Shown piece after piece: positions 53,219 through 62,735 of a stretch of 64,000 nt of DNA. Below the pieces are notes generated by a model. It saw only the letters and a program-made list of their open reading frames with translations, did no database searches and had not been told where the DNA came from. Each line of letters begins with the position of its first letter. Position 1 is the stretch's first letter. This DNA comes from Adhaeribacter swui (GTDB lineage Bacteria > Bacteroidota > Bacteroidia > Cytophagales > Hymenobacteraceae), in assembly GCF_014217805.1 (NCBI RefSeq), contig NZ_CP055156.1:4346585-4410584 (forward strand), given 5' to 3'. Made by a program: the position numbers and the translations under genes.

Positions 53219-54568
53219 TTAAAAATTTATACCGGTGTAATTGTATGGGGTAATAGCAGCCAGTTCTTTTTTAACTTCGTCGCTTACGGCTAAAGTTTGA
53301 ATAAAACTGGCAATGGTGTTGGCCGTGATTTTTTCGTTTACCCGGGTTAAAGCTTTCAGGGCTTCATAGGGTTGCGGGTAACCTTCGCGCCGCAAAATGG
53401 TTTGAATACCTTCGGCTACTACGGCCCAGTTATCTTCTAAATCTTGCTGTAAGGCTTGCTCGTTTAACTCCAGTTTACCAATTCCTTTTATTAACGATTT
53501 TAAAGCAATCAGGGTGTGCGCTAAAGGTACGCTAACATTGCGGAGCACTGTAGAGTCGGTGAGGTCGCGCTGCAACCGGCTGATGGGCAGTTTACCCGCT
53601 AAAAACTCGAATAAGGCGTTGGCTAATCCTAGATTGCCTTCGGCGTTTTCAAAATCAATGGGGTTTACCTTGTGGGGCATGGCCGAAGAACCAATCTCGC
53701 CGGCTTTAATTTTTTGTTTAAAATAACCCACCGAAATATACTGCCAAATGTCGCGGGCAAAATCAATCAGAATGGTATTTAACCGCTTTAGCGCATCAAA
53801 GAAAGCTGCCAGATTGTCGTAGTGTTCAATTTGGGTGGTATACTGGCTCCGGTTTAAACCCAGGTTATTATTTACAAAATTATTCGCAAAATTTATCCAA
53901 TCAATTTGTGGATAAGCAACAAAGTGGGCGTTAAAATTGCCGGTTGCTCCCCCGAATTTAGCCGAAAAAGGCACAGCCTGTAATTGCTTTAACTGCACCT
54001 GCAACCGTTCGGCAAACACCTGTATTTCTTTGCCCAGCCGGGTAGGAGAGGCGGGTTGTCCGTGAGTTCGGGCGAGTAAAGGAATATTTTGCCAGGTTGT
54101 AGCCATGGCTTGCAACTCATTTAAAATTTGCTCAAACGCCGGTAGTATTTGCCCACTAAAAGCTTCTTTTAAAGATAAAGGAATAGCGGTGTTATTTATA
54201 TCCTGCGAGGTTAAGCCAAAATGAATAAATTCTTTGTAAGCGGCCAAACCTAGCTGGTCGAAATGATTTTTTATAAAATATTCCACGGCTTTTACATCGT
54301 GGTTGGTGGTTTTTTCAATTTCTTTAATAGCTGCGGCATCTTCTACGGTGAAGTTTTGGTAAACCTGCCGCAGGTCCGGGAAAACTGATTTTGCAACCCC
54401 GGCCAATTGAGGCAGCGGCAATTCGCATAAGGCAATAAAGTACTCAATTTCAATAAGTATCCGGTATTTTATTAAACCAAATTCAGAGAAAAAAGGCGCT
54501 AGTTCCGCCGTTTGCCGATGATAGCGGCCATCTATCGGGGATAGGGCCGTTAAGGTTTGTAATTTCAT
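53219..54568 (-). CDS. purB: Adenylosuccinate lyase
   Basis: A 449-residue purine-biosynthesis enzyme that splits adenylosuccinate and SAICAR to release fumarate. The fumarase/aspartase-superfamily signature SSAMPHKVNP is at 294-303 and supplies the mobile loop with the catalytic Ser. His169 in ARTHGQPASPT is the second catalytic position. The start region TALSPIDGRYH is characteristic of the long bacterial PurB type. The length is normal and no defects are seen. A TATCTTTG -7 element lies 17 bp upstream of the start. Downstream lies a 135-bp inverted-repeat element that could act as its terminator. Confidence 0.96.
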   Translation of the reverse strand: MKLQTLTALSPIDGRYHRQTAELAPFFSEFGLIKYRILIEIEYFIALCELPLPQLAGVAKSVFPDLRQVYQNFTVEDAAAIKEIEKTTNHDVKAVEYFIKNHFDQLGLAAYKEFIHFGLTSQDINNTAIPLSLKEAFSGQILPAFEQILNELQAMATTWQNIPLLARTHGQPASPTRLGKEIQVFAERLQVQLKQLQAVPFSAKFGGATGNFNAHFVAYPQIDWINFANNFVNNNLGLNRSQYTTQIEHYDNLAAFFDALKRLNTILIDFARDIWQYISVGYFKQKIKAGEIGSSAMPHKVNPIDFENAEGNLGLANALFEFLAGKLPISRLQRDLTDSTVLRNVSVPLAHTLIALKSLIKGIGKLELNEQALQQDLEDNWAVVAEGIQTILRREGYPQPYEALKALTRVNEKITANTIASFIQTLAVSDEVKKELAAITPYNYTGINF

Positions 54569-54584
54569 ACATCCATGTTTTGGT

Positions 54585-54592
54585 CAAAGATA
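54585..54592 (-). promoter_or_regulatory. Putative -7 promoter element of purB
   Basis: TATCTTTG on the minus strand matches the TAnnTTTG consensus and lies 17 bp before the purB start, giving a very short leader. A clear -33 element is not seen. Confidence 0.4.
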
Positions 54593-54719
54593 AGCATGAT
54601 AATTTAAATAAAGGTGCGGCCAGGAAGGTAAAAGATGCTAAAATTAAAGAAATGGCGTTAATTTTGTGGCGCTTGCCGCACGCTTAAAAATTAAAAATAG
54701 ATAACCTTTTAGCAAAATT

Positions 54720-54751
54720 TTTACGTTTATGTTTAAGTTGTTAAACGTAAA
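54720..54751. promoter_or_regulatory. Palindromic operator candidate between purB and the transglycosylase gene
   Basis: A perfect 10-bp inverted repeat TTTACGTTTA / TAAACGTAAA with 12-base spacing encloses a second, GTTTAA/TTAAAC. It lies in the divergent promoter region, so it may bind a dimeric regulator; no T-run follows. Confidence 0.4.
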
Positions 54752-54829
54752 CCTATGTGAACGATGTAAAATTACCGGTAAGCCTGTAAAGTGTTAGTTG
54801 CCTGGTAATTAATTTAAAATGTAACTGCG

Positions 54830-56845
54830 TTGAATCCGAAAATACAAGAATTTTTAAAAAGTAAAGGTGCCAGAATTGCTGGCAGAGTAGCCATTATTGC
54901 GGCTGGGATAGTGCTTATCGGATTAAGTATTATCTTTATTTTCCGCCGGAATATTTTACAGTTTGTTGTAAAAGAAGTTACCACCCGCGTGGAACGCAAA
55001 TACCCCGTGGACCTGGTAATTGGAAAAGCCGACTACGTGGGAGTAAATACGGTAATTATGCGCAACATTGCCGTAATACCCAAAGGAGCCGATACCTTGT
55101 TTACTACCGATAGCGTAGATGCCCAAATTAGTTTATGGACCATTTTTAAAGGCCGGCCGGTTTTTAGCGAATTAAAAATCGCGAATGCTTACCTTACCGC
55201 CCGGAAAACTAAAACCCAGAATAACTACAGCTTTTTACTACGGAAAAAACCGGCCGAACCTAGTGTTAAAAAATCAAAAACGGGCCGCAACTACGGCGAA
55301 ATACTAAATAACTTAATTGAAACGGCCTTCGAGAATGTGCCGGAAGCGGTTACTTTCCGTAATTTGTTGGTAACCTACGAAGGCGATAACCGCAACATCC
55401 GGGTAAATATGCCTTTGCTAACCGTAGATGAAGGAAATATCAGCAGTTCTTTAACGGTGCAAACCGATTCCTTAATAAATAAACTGCACGTAGAGGGTAA
55501 CATTAACCCCGATGATTATCAGATTTCGGCTAACCTTTATACCACCGATACTGCCGGTATCCGCATTCCGTACATCAAAGAAAAATACGGCGCTAAACTG
55601 TCCTTTGATTCTTTAAAGGTTAGTTTAACCGACAAAGTGTACAAGCAAAACCGGCTAACCATTAAGGGTGAGGGGCGCATGAATAAACTTTTGGTAAACC
55701 ATCCGAAAGTAGCCGATGGCGATGTGCAAATTGATAAAGGAGCTATTAATTACGTAGTTACCATTGGGCAGGATTATTACTCCCTGGATACGTTAAGCCG
55801 GGTAACATTAAATAAAATGGTTATTTATCCGCAGGCCCGCCTGATAACCCAACCATCTAAACGCATTGCCTTAAAGGTGCGGTCGGCGCAAACCGAAGCC
55901 AACGACTTTTTTGAATCCTTACCCAAGGGCATGTTCGAAACCCTGGAAGGCATTAAAGCCCAGGGGTATTTAACGTATAACATGAACTTTTACGTGGATA
56001 TGGCGCAGGTAGACAGTTTAAAGTTTAATTCGGGCTTAGAAGGCAAGTATTTTAATATTTTAAGTTACGGCAAAACCGATTTGCGCCGCATGAACGAGCC
56101 TTTTGAGCATACGGTTTACGAATATGGCAAGCCCTTGCGCACGTTTACGGTAGGGCCACAAAACCCGAACTTTACGCCTTACAATCAGATTTCCAATTAT
56201 TTAAAAAATAGCATTTTAACTTCCGAAGATTACGGATTTTTTAAACACAAAGGCTTTCACGAAGGCGCCTTCCGGCATTCCATGATTACCAATATTAAAG
56301 AAAAGAATTTTACCCGCGGGGGCAGTACTATTTCGATGCAGTTGGTTAAAAATGTGTTCCTGACCCGTAAAAAAACGGTGGCCCGTAAAGTAGAAGAAAT
56401 GCTGATTGTGTGGCTGATAGAAAATAACCGGCTTACTTCTAAACAGCGCATGTACGAAGTGTACCTCAATATTATTGAATGGGGGCCCAACGTATATGGC
56501 GTAAAAGAAGCATCGCGGTTCTTTTTTGAAAAATATCCGGCGGACCTTAATTTAGCCGAGAGTTTGTTTTTAACCAGCATTATACCCCGCCCCAAAGCTT
56601 ACCGTTATTCTTTTGACTCTTACGGTAATTTGCGCAACCGGACCAAGTATTATTTCAAACTTATTTCGGGTATTATGTTGCGCCGGGGTTTAATCTCGCA
56701 GGAAGAATACGACAACTTATATCCGCACGTAAATCTGGCCGGTAGGGCCCGCGATTTAATTGTTACGGCAACACCAGCACCCGATACCACCGCGGTAGAT
56801 TCTTTACAAATGGATTTGGTTACGCCCATTGATTTATTAGATTAA
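54830..56845 (+). CDS. AsmA-like plus GT51 transglycosylase membrane protein
   Basis: 671 residues. One N-terminal membrane helix (about 17-38) is followed by an AsmA-like beta-rich region (about 45-430, VTTRVERKYPVDLVIGKADY ...). The C-terminal part is a family 51 peptidoglycan glycosyltransferase (about 440-640), with catalytic Glu466 in TSEDYGFFKHKGF, RGGSTISMQLVKNVFL, and NIIEWGPNVYGVKEASRFFF. There is no transpeptidase domain, so it resembles monofunctional transglycosylases, here fused to an AsmA-like module. It would polymerise lipid II at the inner membrane. The only start that keeps the membrane helix is the TTG at 54830; the next ATG lies about 80 codons in. Confidence 0.9.
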   Translation: MNPKIQEFLKSKGARIAGRVAIIAAGIVLIGLSIIFIFRRNILQFVVKEVTTRVERKYPVDLVIGKADYVGVNTVIMRNIAVIPKGADTLFTTDSVDAQISLWTIFKGRPVFSELKIANAYLTARKTKTQNNYSFLLRKKPAEPSVKKSKTGRNYGEILNNLIETAFENVPEAVTFRNLLVTYEGDNRNIRVNMPLLTVDEGNISSSLTVQTDSLINKLHVEGNINPDDYQISANLYTTDTAGIRIPYIKEKYGAKLSFDSLKVSLTDKVYKQNRLTIKGEGRMNKLLVNHPKVADGDVQIDKGAINYVVTIGQDYYSLDTLSRVTLNKMVIYPQARLITQPSKRIALKVRSAQTEANDFFESLPKGMFETLEGIKAQGYLTYNMNFYVDMAQVDSLKFNSGLEGKYFNILSYGKTDLRRMNEPFEHTVYEYGKPLRTFTVGPQNPNFTPYNQISNYLKNSILTSEDYGFFKHKGFHEGAFRHSMITNIKEKNFTRGGSTISMQLVKNVFLTRKKTVARKVEEMLIVWLIENNRLTSKQRMYEVYLNIIEWGPNVYGVKEASRFFFEKYPADLNLAESLFLTSIIPRPKAYRYSFDSYGNLRNRTKYYFKLISGIMLRRGLISQEEYDNLYPHVNLAGRARDLIVTATPAPDTTAVDSLQMDLVTPIDLLD

Positions 56846-56926
56846 TAACCAATAAAGCCTAAGAACAACACAAGGATTTTAAAAGATAACGTCAATTTTA
56901 TAGCGGGTTCAGGAATGATTTTATTG

Positions 56927-57175
56927 TTAAATCAGGATATCCGCCAGATCAATTTCGTCGAGGTAAGTAGTGAGGCAGGCTGTTTCGGTAAAACCCCGGA
57001 TTAAGCCTACCTCATGGCTTCCTTTGGTATACCAGATTTCCACAAAAAAATCGGCAACGTAATACAGGCTAAAATCAAATTTATAACCGTTTCTGGTAGC
57101 CAGAAACACACCTTTCAAGCTGACAAATTGGGCACGCCAATCCAAGGGTTGAATAAGAAATTCATCAAGGCTCAT
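56927..57175 (-). CDS. Small conserved protein of unknown function
   Basis: 82 residues, cytoplasmic, not assigned to a named family. It opens MSLDEFLIQPLDWRAQ and contains SLYYVADFFVEIWY, a pattern I associate with short conserved hypothetical proteins of Hymenobacteraceae in which 'F-F-V-E-x-W-Y' recurs. A GGAAG sequence 5 bases before the ATG and a TATCTTTG promoter element 26 bp upstream support it as a real gene. It is monocistronic. Confidence 0.65.
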   Translation of the reverse strand: MSLDEFLIQPLDWRAQFVSLKGVFLATRNGYKFDFSLYYVADFFVEIWYTKGSHEVGLIRGFTETACLTTYLDEIDLADILI

Positions 57176-57200
57176 AATACTTCCTACGGCTACTTTAAAA

Positions 57201-57208
57201 CAAAGATA
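57201..57208 (-). promoter_or_regulatory. Putative -7 promoter element of the small conserved gene
   Basis: TATCTTTG on the minus strand matches TAnnTTTG, about 26 bp before the start of 56927-57175. Confidence 0.4.
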
Positions 57209-57415
57209 TACGGCAAATTATTTATGTAATTTGCGAATTACCAAGTATTTATACTATCAGTCTGGAGGTCGGTAGCAAAAAAGCTTATTCTTCAACACGG
57301 CTTATACAAGCTAAGCTGAGTATACTAATTTAAGGTTAATTAAAACAAAAAGAGGCAGGTAGCTTAAAGTTTATTTTTTAAAATCCTATTAAAATATCAG
57401 AATTATCCTACTTGT

Positions 57416-58225
57416 TTACTTGCTCTTCAGGGCTTTTAGTTTAGCTGTTCGCCGGAGCTGCCTTAAGGTTAAATATTCCATAACCCCGACGGCTAACAAT
57501 ACCCAAACAAAGCCCAGTAAATAACCTGCCGTAACATCGGTTAAAAAATGAACTCCCAGGTAAATGCGGCTAAAACCAACCAGCAAAATAACGTTGCAAC
57601 CCAGTAATACCAGGCTATTGCGCCGCCACCGGGGTTTGGCATCGATAAAAATAAAATAGCAAATAATGCCAATTAAAGCCATAATGCTCGTAGAATGGCC
57701 GCTGGGAAAAGAAAAAGAATTTTCCGGCACGTAATACGCAATGTTTAAAGGGCGCTCCCGGTGAAAGTAAATTTTAGAATAATGCATGGTGATGCCGCTG
57801 CCCAACACCGATAAAAGTAATGCCACTAATTGAATTAAGCGTTTTTTAATAATTAGCATTGCCCCCGCCAGGGTAGTAATTAAAGTAATGCCATATACCG
57901 AGCCCAGCTTAGTAAAGTAAAAAAGCACCTGGCTTAAAATCGGAGTTCGGATGTTAAATAAGGCCGCCGATACTTCTATGTCGAGTTTTTTTAATTGTTG
58001 GGAATTAATCACGGTTTCGGCTAATTCCGAGAGCATGGCAACGTTTAAAAAAATCAAGAAAAGCAAAATTGTAAAGGGCAGGCCAAAGAAGTTGCCGGTT
58101 TTAAACCTGTTCCGGATAAAAGCAAAAATACCCGGATACCTGGCCTTTAAGCGCTGCATAAACGGCTTCCGGAAAAACAATCGAATCTTATCAGATAAAT
58201 ACAGAAAAGGCAACTTAAAGAACAT
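57416..58225 (-). CDS. PAP2-family membrane phosphatase
   Basis: A 269-residue lipid or undecaprenyl-pyrophosphate phosphatase-like protein with about six helices. All three PAP2 motifs are intact: K-x6-R-P (Lys151, Arg158-Pro159), PSGH (174-177), and S-R-x5-H-x3-D (Ser219-Arg220, His226, Asp230). The likely substrate is a membrane phospholipid or polyprenyl pyrophosphate. It is divergent from a second PAP2 gene 276 bp away, but the two differ in length and in the third motif, so they are not recent duplicates. Confidence 0.9.
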   Translation of the reverse strand: MFFKLPFLYLSDKIRLFFRKPFMQRLKARYPGIFAFIRNRFKTGNFFGLPFTILLFLIFLNVAMLSELAETVINSQQLKKLDIEVSAALFNIRTPILSQVLFYFTKLGSVYGITLITTLAGAMLIIKKRLIQLVALLLSVLGSGITMHYSKIYFHRERPLNIAYYVPENSFSFPSGHSTSIMALIGIICYFIFIDAKPRWRRNSLVLLGCNVILLVGFSRIYLGVHFLTDVTAGYLLGFVWVLLAVGVMEYLTLRQLRRTAKLKALKSK

Positions 58226-58500
58226 AATAAAGAGGCGCGTTAAATTTAATCTTGCAGGTTAATTCCATACGATTGCTGCGGCAAAAGCGATAAAATTATG
58301 CGATTTTTTAAATTTTTATAATTCGGGCTAAATAGAATATGAATAAGCAAAAATATTGATAAAGAGGTAGATAGCTGGTTGTTATAACATAATAACAGTA
58401 GCTACTGTACAATCAGGAGAAAGGTAAAGGCAACTTTAAATAGCGGTATTGCGAATGATACTACACTAAGGTTAAATTCTTATTTTTATTAAAAAGGTTT

Positions 58501-59343
58501 ATGAAGTCTGTTACTCGTGTATGGATAACTGTTTCACTATTTCTTAGTTTTTTAAGCCCCGAATTACAGGCGCAGGATACCGACACCTTAAGAAAATACC
58601 AGGATACTACTGCTGTTCCCACCAAAGCTTCTTTTTTTAAATCTAAAGGTTTTCGGGCTACCATTGTACCGGCTATTTTAATTGGCTATGGCGTAAGCAC
58701 TATTAAGGATCATGGTATTTACAGCAGCTACGATGCCAAGCGCGATTTACAGCGACATTTTCCTAATTTTAAAACCAACGTAGATGATTATTTAATTTTT
58801 GCACCATTTGCGGAATTGGCCTTGGCTTACGTCTTACAATTTGAAGGAAACCATGATTATTTAAATACCGGTATTTTAATTTTAAAAGCCGAAGCAATTA
58901 ACGCTGTAGCGGTTTTTGGATTAAAGAGTTTAACCAAGCAAGAACGACCCAACGGCGAAAATTCTTATTCGTTTCCGTCGGGGCATACGGCCCACGCGTT
59001 TTTAGCGGCCTCTATTATTCATTCGGAATTGCGGCACCGCAGCCCGTGGTTTGGTATTGGCGCTTATACCATTGCTACTGGAGTGGGAGCCTTACGGATG
59101 TTAAACAACAAACATTGGCAATCGGATGTATTTGCCGGGGCCGGTATTGGTATATTGTCGTCGCATTTAGCTTATTTGTCGCACCGCAACCGTTGGGGCC
59201 GTAAACCTACCATTGTGTATGCGCCTACTTACCTGTATGGCGTGCCCGGCGTTAGCGTTACCGTGGATTTAAATCAATTAACCGGTAAAAGTTTGTTGCC
59301 CGTAAAAAGGCCGAAAAAGCAAGCTGTATTGGCTTACCAGTAA
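58501..59343 (+). CDS. PAP2-family phosphatase with signal peptide
   Basis: 280 residues. An N-terminal signal peptide (cut near LQAQ, about 25) is followed by a less hydrophobic PAP2 core. K-x6-R-P (Lys142, Arg149-Pro150), PSGH (159-162) and R-x5-H-x3-D (Arg199, His205, Asp209) are present. The signal peptide and modest hydrophobicity suggest a periplasmic or outer-membrane-associated enzyme, as for outer-membrane PAP2 enzymes acting on lipid A or phospholipids. The substrate is not known. Convergent with the amidoligase cluster that follows, from which it is separated by a 35-bp A/T-rich palindromic gap. Confidence 0.87.
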   Translation: MKSVTRVWITVSLFLSFLSPELQAQDTDTLRKYQDTTAVPTKASFFKSKGFRATIVPAILIGYGVSTIKDHGIYSSYDAKRDLQRHFPNFKTNVDDYLIFAPFAELALAYVLQFEGNHDYLNTGILILKAEAINAVAVFGLKSLTKQERPNGENSYSFPSGHTAHAFLAASIIHSELRHRSPWFGIGAYTIATGVGALRMLNNKHWQSDVFAGAGIGILSSHLAYLSHRNRWGRKPTIVYAPTYLYGVPGVSVTVDLNQLTGKSLLPVKRPKKQAVLAYQ

Positions 59344-59378
59344 TTACGACAAAATCAAATTTTTAAAATTTTGAAATT

Positions 59379-60566
59379 TTAAATAAGACAAACGCTACCG
59401 CCTACCCAACTAAAATCTTTGTTGTAGCGCACGCCTATCATTTTGCCGCGGCTTAAACGGGCCAGCGAAATAGCTAAGGTTGGTTCTGTGTCTTGGTCGG
59501 GCCACAAGTACATCAGCCTGATTTCGCATTTAACCGGTCCATCCGGGGTTTCGATCACGGGTTCGTAGGTTACCTTTTCCTGCAAAATCCAGTTTTCCGG
59601 GTCCGCAATCGCCTGAATATCTTGTTCTGTAACATCAATAATAACGCCCTGCCCGGCAAAAGAAAATAGCGGTTTTAATACGTAGTTGTCCAGATTATCC
59701 GGAATCGTTTTTAGCTCCGATAAAAAATGGGTGGCCGGTACAAACTCGCTTTCTAAAAAAGGCATGGTGTATTTACTGATCCGGTAAAACCAGTTGGGGT
59801 GCGTTACCCAATCAATAGCTTTGGTAGTTAGTAAATCCGGAATTTTTAAAAATGCTGCTTTTTGATTTGGTACTTCATCAAAGATTAATCGGTTGTAAAT
59901 CTTTTTTACCTGGTGTTGTTTCCCGTTCCGGAAGTAATAAAAGATATTATCTTTTTGCTGTAATTCGTGTAAAGCAACCACGGCAATGCCCAAATACTCG
60001 GCGGTTATAAAAAAATCAACGGCAGTTTTTTGTTCAAAGGCATCAATGTCGAGTAAAATTACTTCCTCGGGCAAGCTGTTGCCAATAATGGTTTGCCGGA
60101 GCAAGGCAATGTAACTTTCCTGGTCTAAGTGGTTAAAAAAAGGGGTAAATCCTCGACTCACCGGAAAATTGTTTTGGTATGCCTGGGCTAACTTTGCTTG
60201 AAAACCATACAGCGAGGGAAAGCCTTGTAATTCAATTAACTTCGGGGTAAGCGCACCGGTGTTATCGCGGGTAACAGCAAAATCAAAAGTTAAAAAATGC
60301 GGATGACTGTTTTCGTGGGCTACCCGCCAATTTTCGGGGATGGCATTTTCGGTTAATTTTTTAAAATTTTCTTTTTTTATGGTACTAACTAAATCATCGC
60401 CCGCTTTTATTAGCTTGTTTTTGAATTCGGGCGTTAAAAATACGGGTGTTTCGGCAACCCGGAATTCGATTTTTTTCTCCAAGTTATGGTTTAAATCCGC
60501 TAATAGCTGTTGGTAAGCTACTTCGGTAAAAGCCGCGTTGTAGGCCGAACGGGTATCTTTAATCAT
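59379..60566 (-). CDS. ATP-grasp-like protein of unknown substrate
   Basis: 395 residues. The C-terminal third shows an ATP-grasp-type nucleotide site: YVLKPLFSFAGQGVIIDVT, WILQEKVTYEPV, and CEIRLMYLW with a Glu-x-Arg. The N-terminal two thirds align with no named family by eye; FDFAVTRDN and LIELQGFPSLYGFQ are conspicuous. It overlaps the upstream amidotransferase gene by 4 bp, so the two are translationally coupled. In this cluster it is likely to catalyse or assist an ATP-dependent carboxylate-amine ligation. The C-terminus ends with the unusual SWVGGSVCLI, placing a Cys next to the end. Confidence 0.7.
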   Translation of the reverse strand: MIKDTRSAYNAAFTEVAYQQLLADLNHNLEKKIEFRVAETPVFLTPEFKNKLIKAGDDLVSTIKKENFKKLTENAIPENWRVAHENSHPHFLTFDFAVTRDNTGALTPKLIELQGFPSLYGFQAKLAQAYQNNFPVSRGFTPFFNHLDQESYIALLRQTIIGNSLPEEVILLDIDAFEQKTAVDFFITAEYLGIAVVALHELQQKDNIFYYFRNGKQHQVKKIYNRLIFDEVPNQKAAFLKIPDLLTTKAIDWVTHPNWFYRISKYTMPFLESEFVPATHFLSELKTIPDNLDNYVLKPLFSFAGQGVIIDVTEQDIQAIADPENWILQEKVTYEPVIETPDGPVKCEIRLMYLWPDQDTEPTLAISLARLSRGKMIGVRYNKDFSWVGGSVCLI

Positions 60567-61423
60567 GAGTAAGTTTCCTGAAGTGCTTGTATGGCCTGAT
60601 TTATAAAAGCGGGTATTATTTGGTTCTGGGTACGTTCCAGCTTTTTAGGATCATCTAAAAACTGCAACATGTCGGCGTATTTATCAGCGCCATGCACCTG
60701 AATAATCTGGTTTTTCTTTTCTTCTTCCAGCAAAAGCTTTTTCATGCCAACCGGGTCGGCCTCCGGGTGAAACTGTGTCCCAAAGAAATACGCATTAAAC
60801 CGGATAGCCATTATGCAGCGTTCTAAGTTTACGTGGGGCCGTTCTTTCTCTAAAGCCAGAATTTTAGCGCCCATCGTTATAAACTGCTTTTCGTCGGGTT
60901 CAACTACTTGCCAATCCCGGGAATCAACGGCGTAAAAAGGCTCATCTAAACCTCTAAAAAGTTCTTCGGTTTTGCCCGCCAAAGTGCGGGGAATTGGAAA
61001 TATGCCAAACGAAGTAGATTTTCTTTTCGAAAGGGTACCCAACTGGTAATGGCGGCAAATTAACTGGAAAGAATGGCAAATAAAGAACACATACTTTTTA
61101 TCCAAGCGGTCCGGGTTGTTGTTAATAGCTTCCAATTCGTTAATCAGGCCGAAGTAATTATTCTCCCATTCGGTACCAACACTTTCTAAAGGGCTGCCGG
61201 GGCCGCCACTTGAAATGTAAATATCAAAGTCAGAATCCGGAATTTCATTTTTAACCCGAACCTCAAAAATTTCAAAATCTAAGGCAATTTGGTTTTTCTG
61301 GCTATATCGTACTAAAATATCTTGTATGCAACGCAAGCCTTGGTTAGGATGCCCCGCATTCAGATCTAAAATGGCAACTTTTACTGACACTATGTTATTG
61401 AAATATAAAATAAAACGATGCAA
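60563..61423 (-). CDS. Class I glutamine amidotransferase-like protein
   Basis: 286 residues, GATase1 fold. The catalytic triad is visible as Cys116 (FICHSFQ), His219 and Glu221 (QFHPEAD); the oxyanion strand ISSGGPGSPL lies upstream. It resembles GMP-synthase-type amidotransferase subunits but carries no synthetase domain. It would supply ammonia from glutamine to a partner ligase, or act as a gamma-glutamyl hydrolase. The reading from ATG 61423 adds about 11 residues unlike the family; a GTG at 61388-61390, just before KVAILDLNAGHPNQG, may be the true start. It overlaps the ATP-grasp-like gene by 4 bp. Confidence 0.88.
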   Translation of the reverse strand: MHRFILYFNNIVSVKVAILDLNAGHPNQGLRCIQDILVRYSQKNQIALDFEIFEVRVKNEIPDSDFDIYISSGGPGSPLESVGTEWENNYFGLINELEAINNNPDRLDKKYVFFICHSFQLICRHYQLGTLSKRKSTSFGIFPIPRTLAGKTEELFRGLDEPFYAVDSRDWQVVEPDEKQFITMGAKILALEKERPHVNLERCIMAIRFNAYFFGTQFHPEADPVGMKKLLLEEEKKNQIIQVHGADKYADMLQFLDDPKKLERTQNQIIPAFINQAIQALQETYS

Positions 61424-61631
61424 GAGAACCTAACATCCAGCGATTATATGCAGTTAGTACAAGACAAATGTGGGCAATAAGCCGGGCTTTAAACGGAAAA
61501 CTGGATGCGGTTCTGTTACTTATTAGCTTTAAACGATTTTTTTAAAAATTATTGCCGCTTACATGCAGGGGCAAAATTACAAATTTCTGATAACTTAAAT
61601 TCTTAAGAAAATTATTCACTTAAATAATAAG

Positions 61632-62735
61632 TTAAATATCAACGCCTTTTAAGGTTTGCGAAGTGATGTAATCTACCACATCAACAAAGTTCTGGTTCTT
61701 CTGATAAACTTGTAGTTGGCGGTCGGCACCGGTACCATGTTCCAGTATTTTGGTAATGTAATTAATATCGTCGCGGCTACCCAGTTCGTCTACTACATCG
61801 TCTACAAAATCGAGTAATTCCATAATTAAGGAACGGGTATTTACTTCGGTTTCTTTGCCAAAATCAATCAGTTTGCCATCAATGCCGTAGCGGGCGGCCC
61901 GCCATTTATTTTCATTAATTAAAGCCCGGTTGTAGGTAATAAACTTCATGTTTTGCTGGCGCAATTTATACAGCTTGGCACAAAGCGCCTGAAAAAGCGC
62001 TGTAAAAGCCATGGTTTCGTCTACCAGCATGGGGCAATCGCAAATCCGGAATTCGATTGTTTCAAAAAAGGGGTGCACCCGTACGTCCCACCAGATCTTC
62101 TTGGCGTTATCGATACAATTGGTTTTAACCAGCAGCTTAATGTAGTTATCGTATTCTTCTATGCTTAGAAAATAATCCGGAATGCCCGTGCGCGGAAACT
62201 TATCAAATACTTTGGTACGAAACGATTTATAACCCGTATTGCGGCCTTCCCAAAACGGCGAGTTAGTAGAAAGCGCGTAGATGTGCGGTAAAAAGTACCG
62301 AACCTGGTTAGCAATATGAATGGCCATTTCGCGCGATTGAAAACCGACGTGCACGTGTAAACCAAAAATTAAATTTGATCGGGCGGCTTCCTGCAATTCA
62401 TCCACAATTTCGGCGTAGCGCGGGTGGTCGGTTATGAGTTGGTGCTGCCAATGCGAAAAAGGGTGGGTACCGGCTGCGCCAATCCGAAAGCCTAATTCGC
62501 CGGCCAAAGTAGCTACCGTTCTTCGTAATTTGGTAACCTCGGTGCGGGCTTCGGCGGTGTTCTGGCAGATGCTGGTGCCTACTTCTACCACGGCCTGGTG
62601 CATTTCGGCTTTTACCTGGTCTTCGTGCACCCGCTGTGCGGCTTCTACAATTTTTTGTTCGTGCGATATTAACTCCCGCGAAACGGGATCAATTACCATA
62701 AACTCTTCTTCTACGCCTAAGGTGAATTTATTCAT
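61632..62735 (-). CDS. Carboxylate-amine ligase, YbdK/GCS2 family
   Basis: A 367-residue member of the glutamate-cysteine-ligase type 2 family (COG2170). It opens LGVEEEFMVIDP, with GTHPFSHW, NLIFGLHVHVG, ALSTNSPFWEGRNTGYKSFR and the C-terminal NENKWRAARYGIDGKLID. These are the standard landmarks, and the length is normal. The family joins an amino acid to a carboxylate with ATP; E. coli YbdK shows only weak glutamate-cysteine ligase activity, so the substrate is open. A 208-bp gap separates it from the amidotransferase gene downstream, and a 263-bp gap from the ATP-grasp gene upstream, all on one strand. Confidence 0.92.
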   Translation of the reverse strand: MNKFTLGVEEEFMVIDPVSRELISHEQKIVEAAQRVHEDQVKAEMHQAVVEVGTSICQNTAEARTEVTKLRRTVATLAGELGFRIGAAGTHPFSHWQHQLITDHPRYAEIVDELQEAARSNLIFGLHVHVGFQSREMAIHIANQVRYFLPHIYALSTNSPFWEGRNTGYKSFRTKVFDKFPRTGIPDYFLSIEEYDNYIKLLVKTNCIDNAKKIWWDVRVHPFFETIEFRICDCPMLVDETMAFTALFQALCAKLYKLRQQNMKFITYNRALINENKWRAARYGIDGKLIDFGKETEVNTRSLIMELLDFVDDVVDELGSRDDINYITKILEHGTGADRQLQVYQKNQNFVDVVDYITSQTLKGVDI

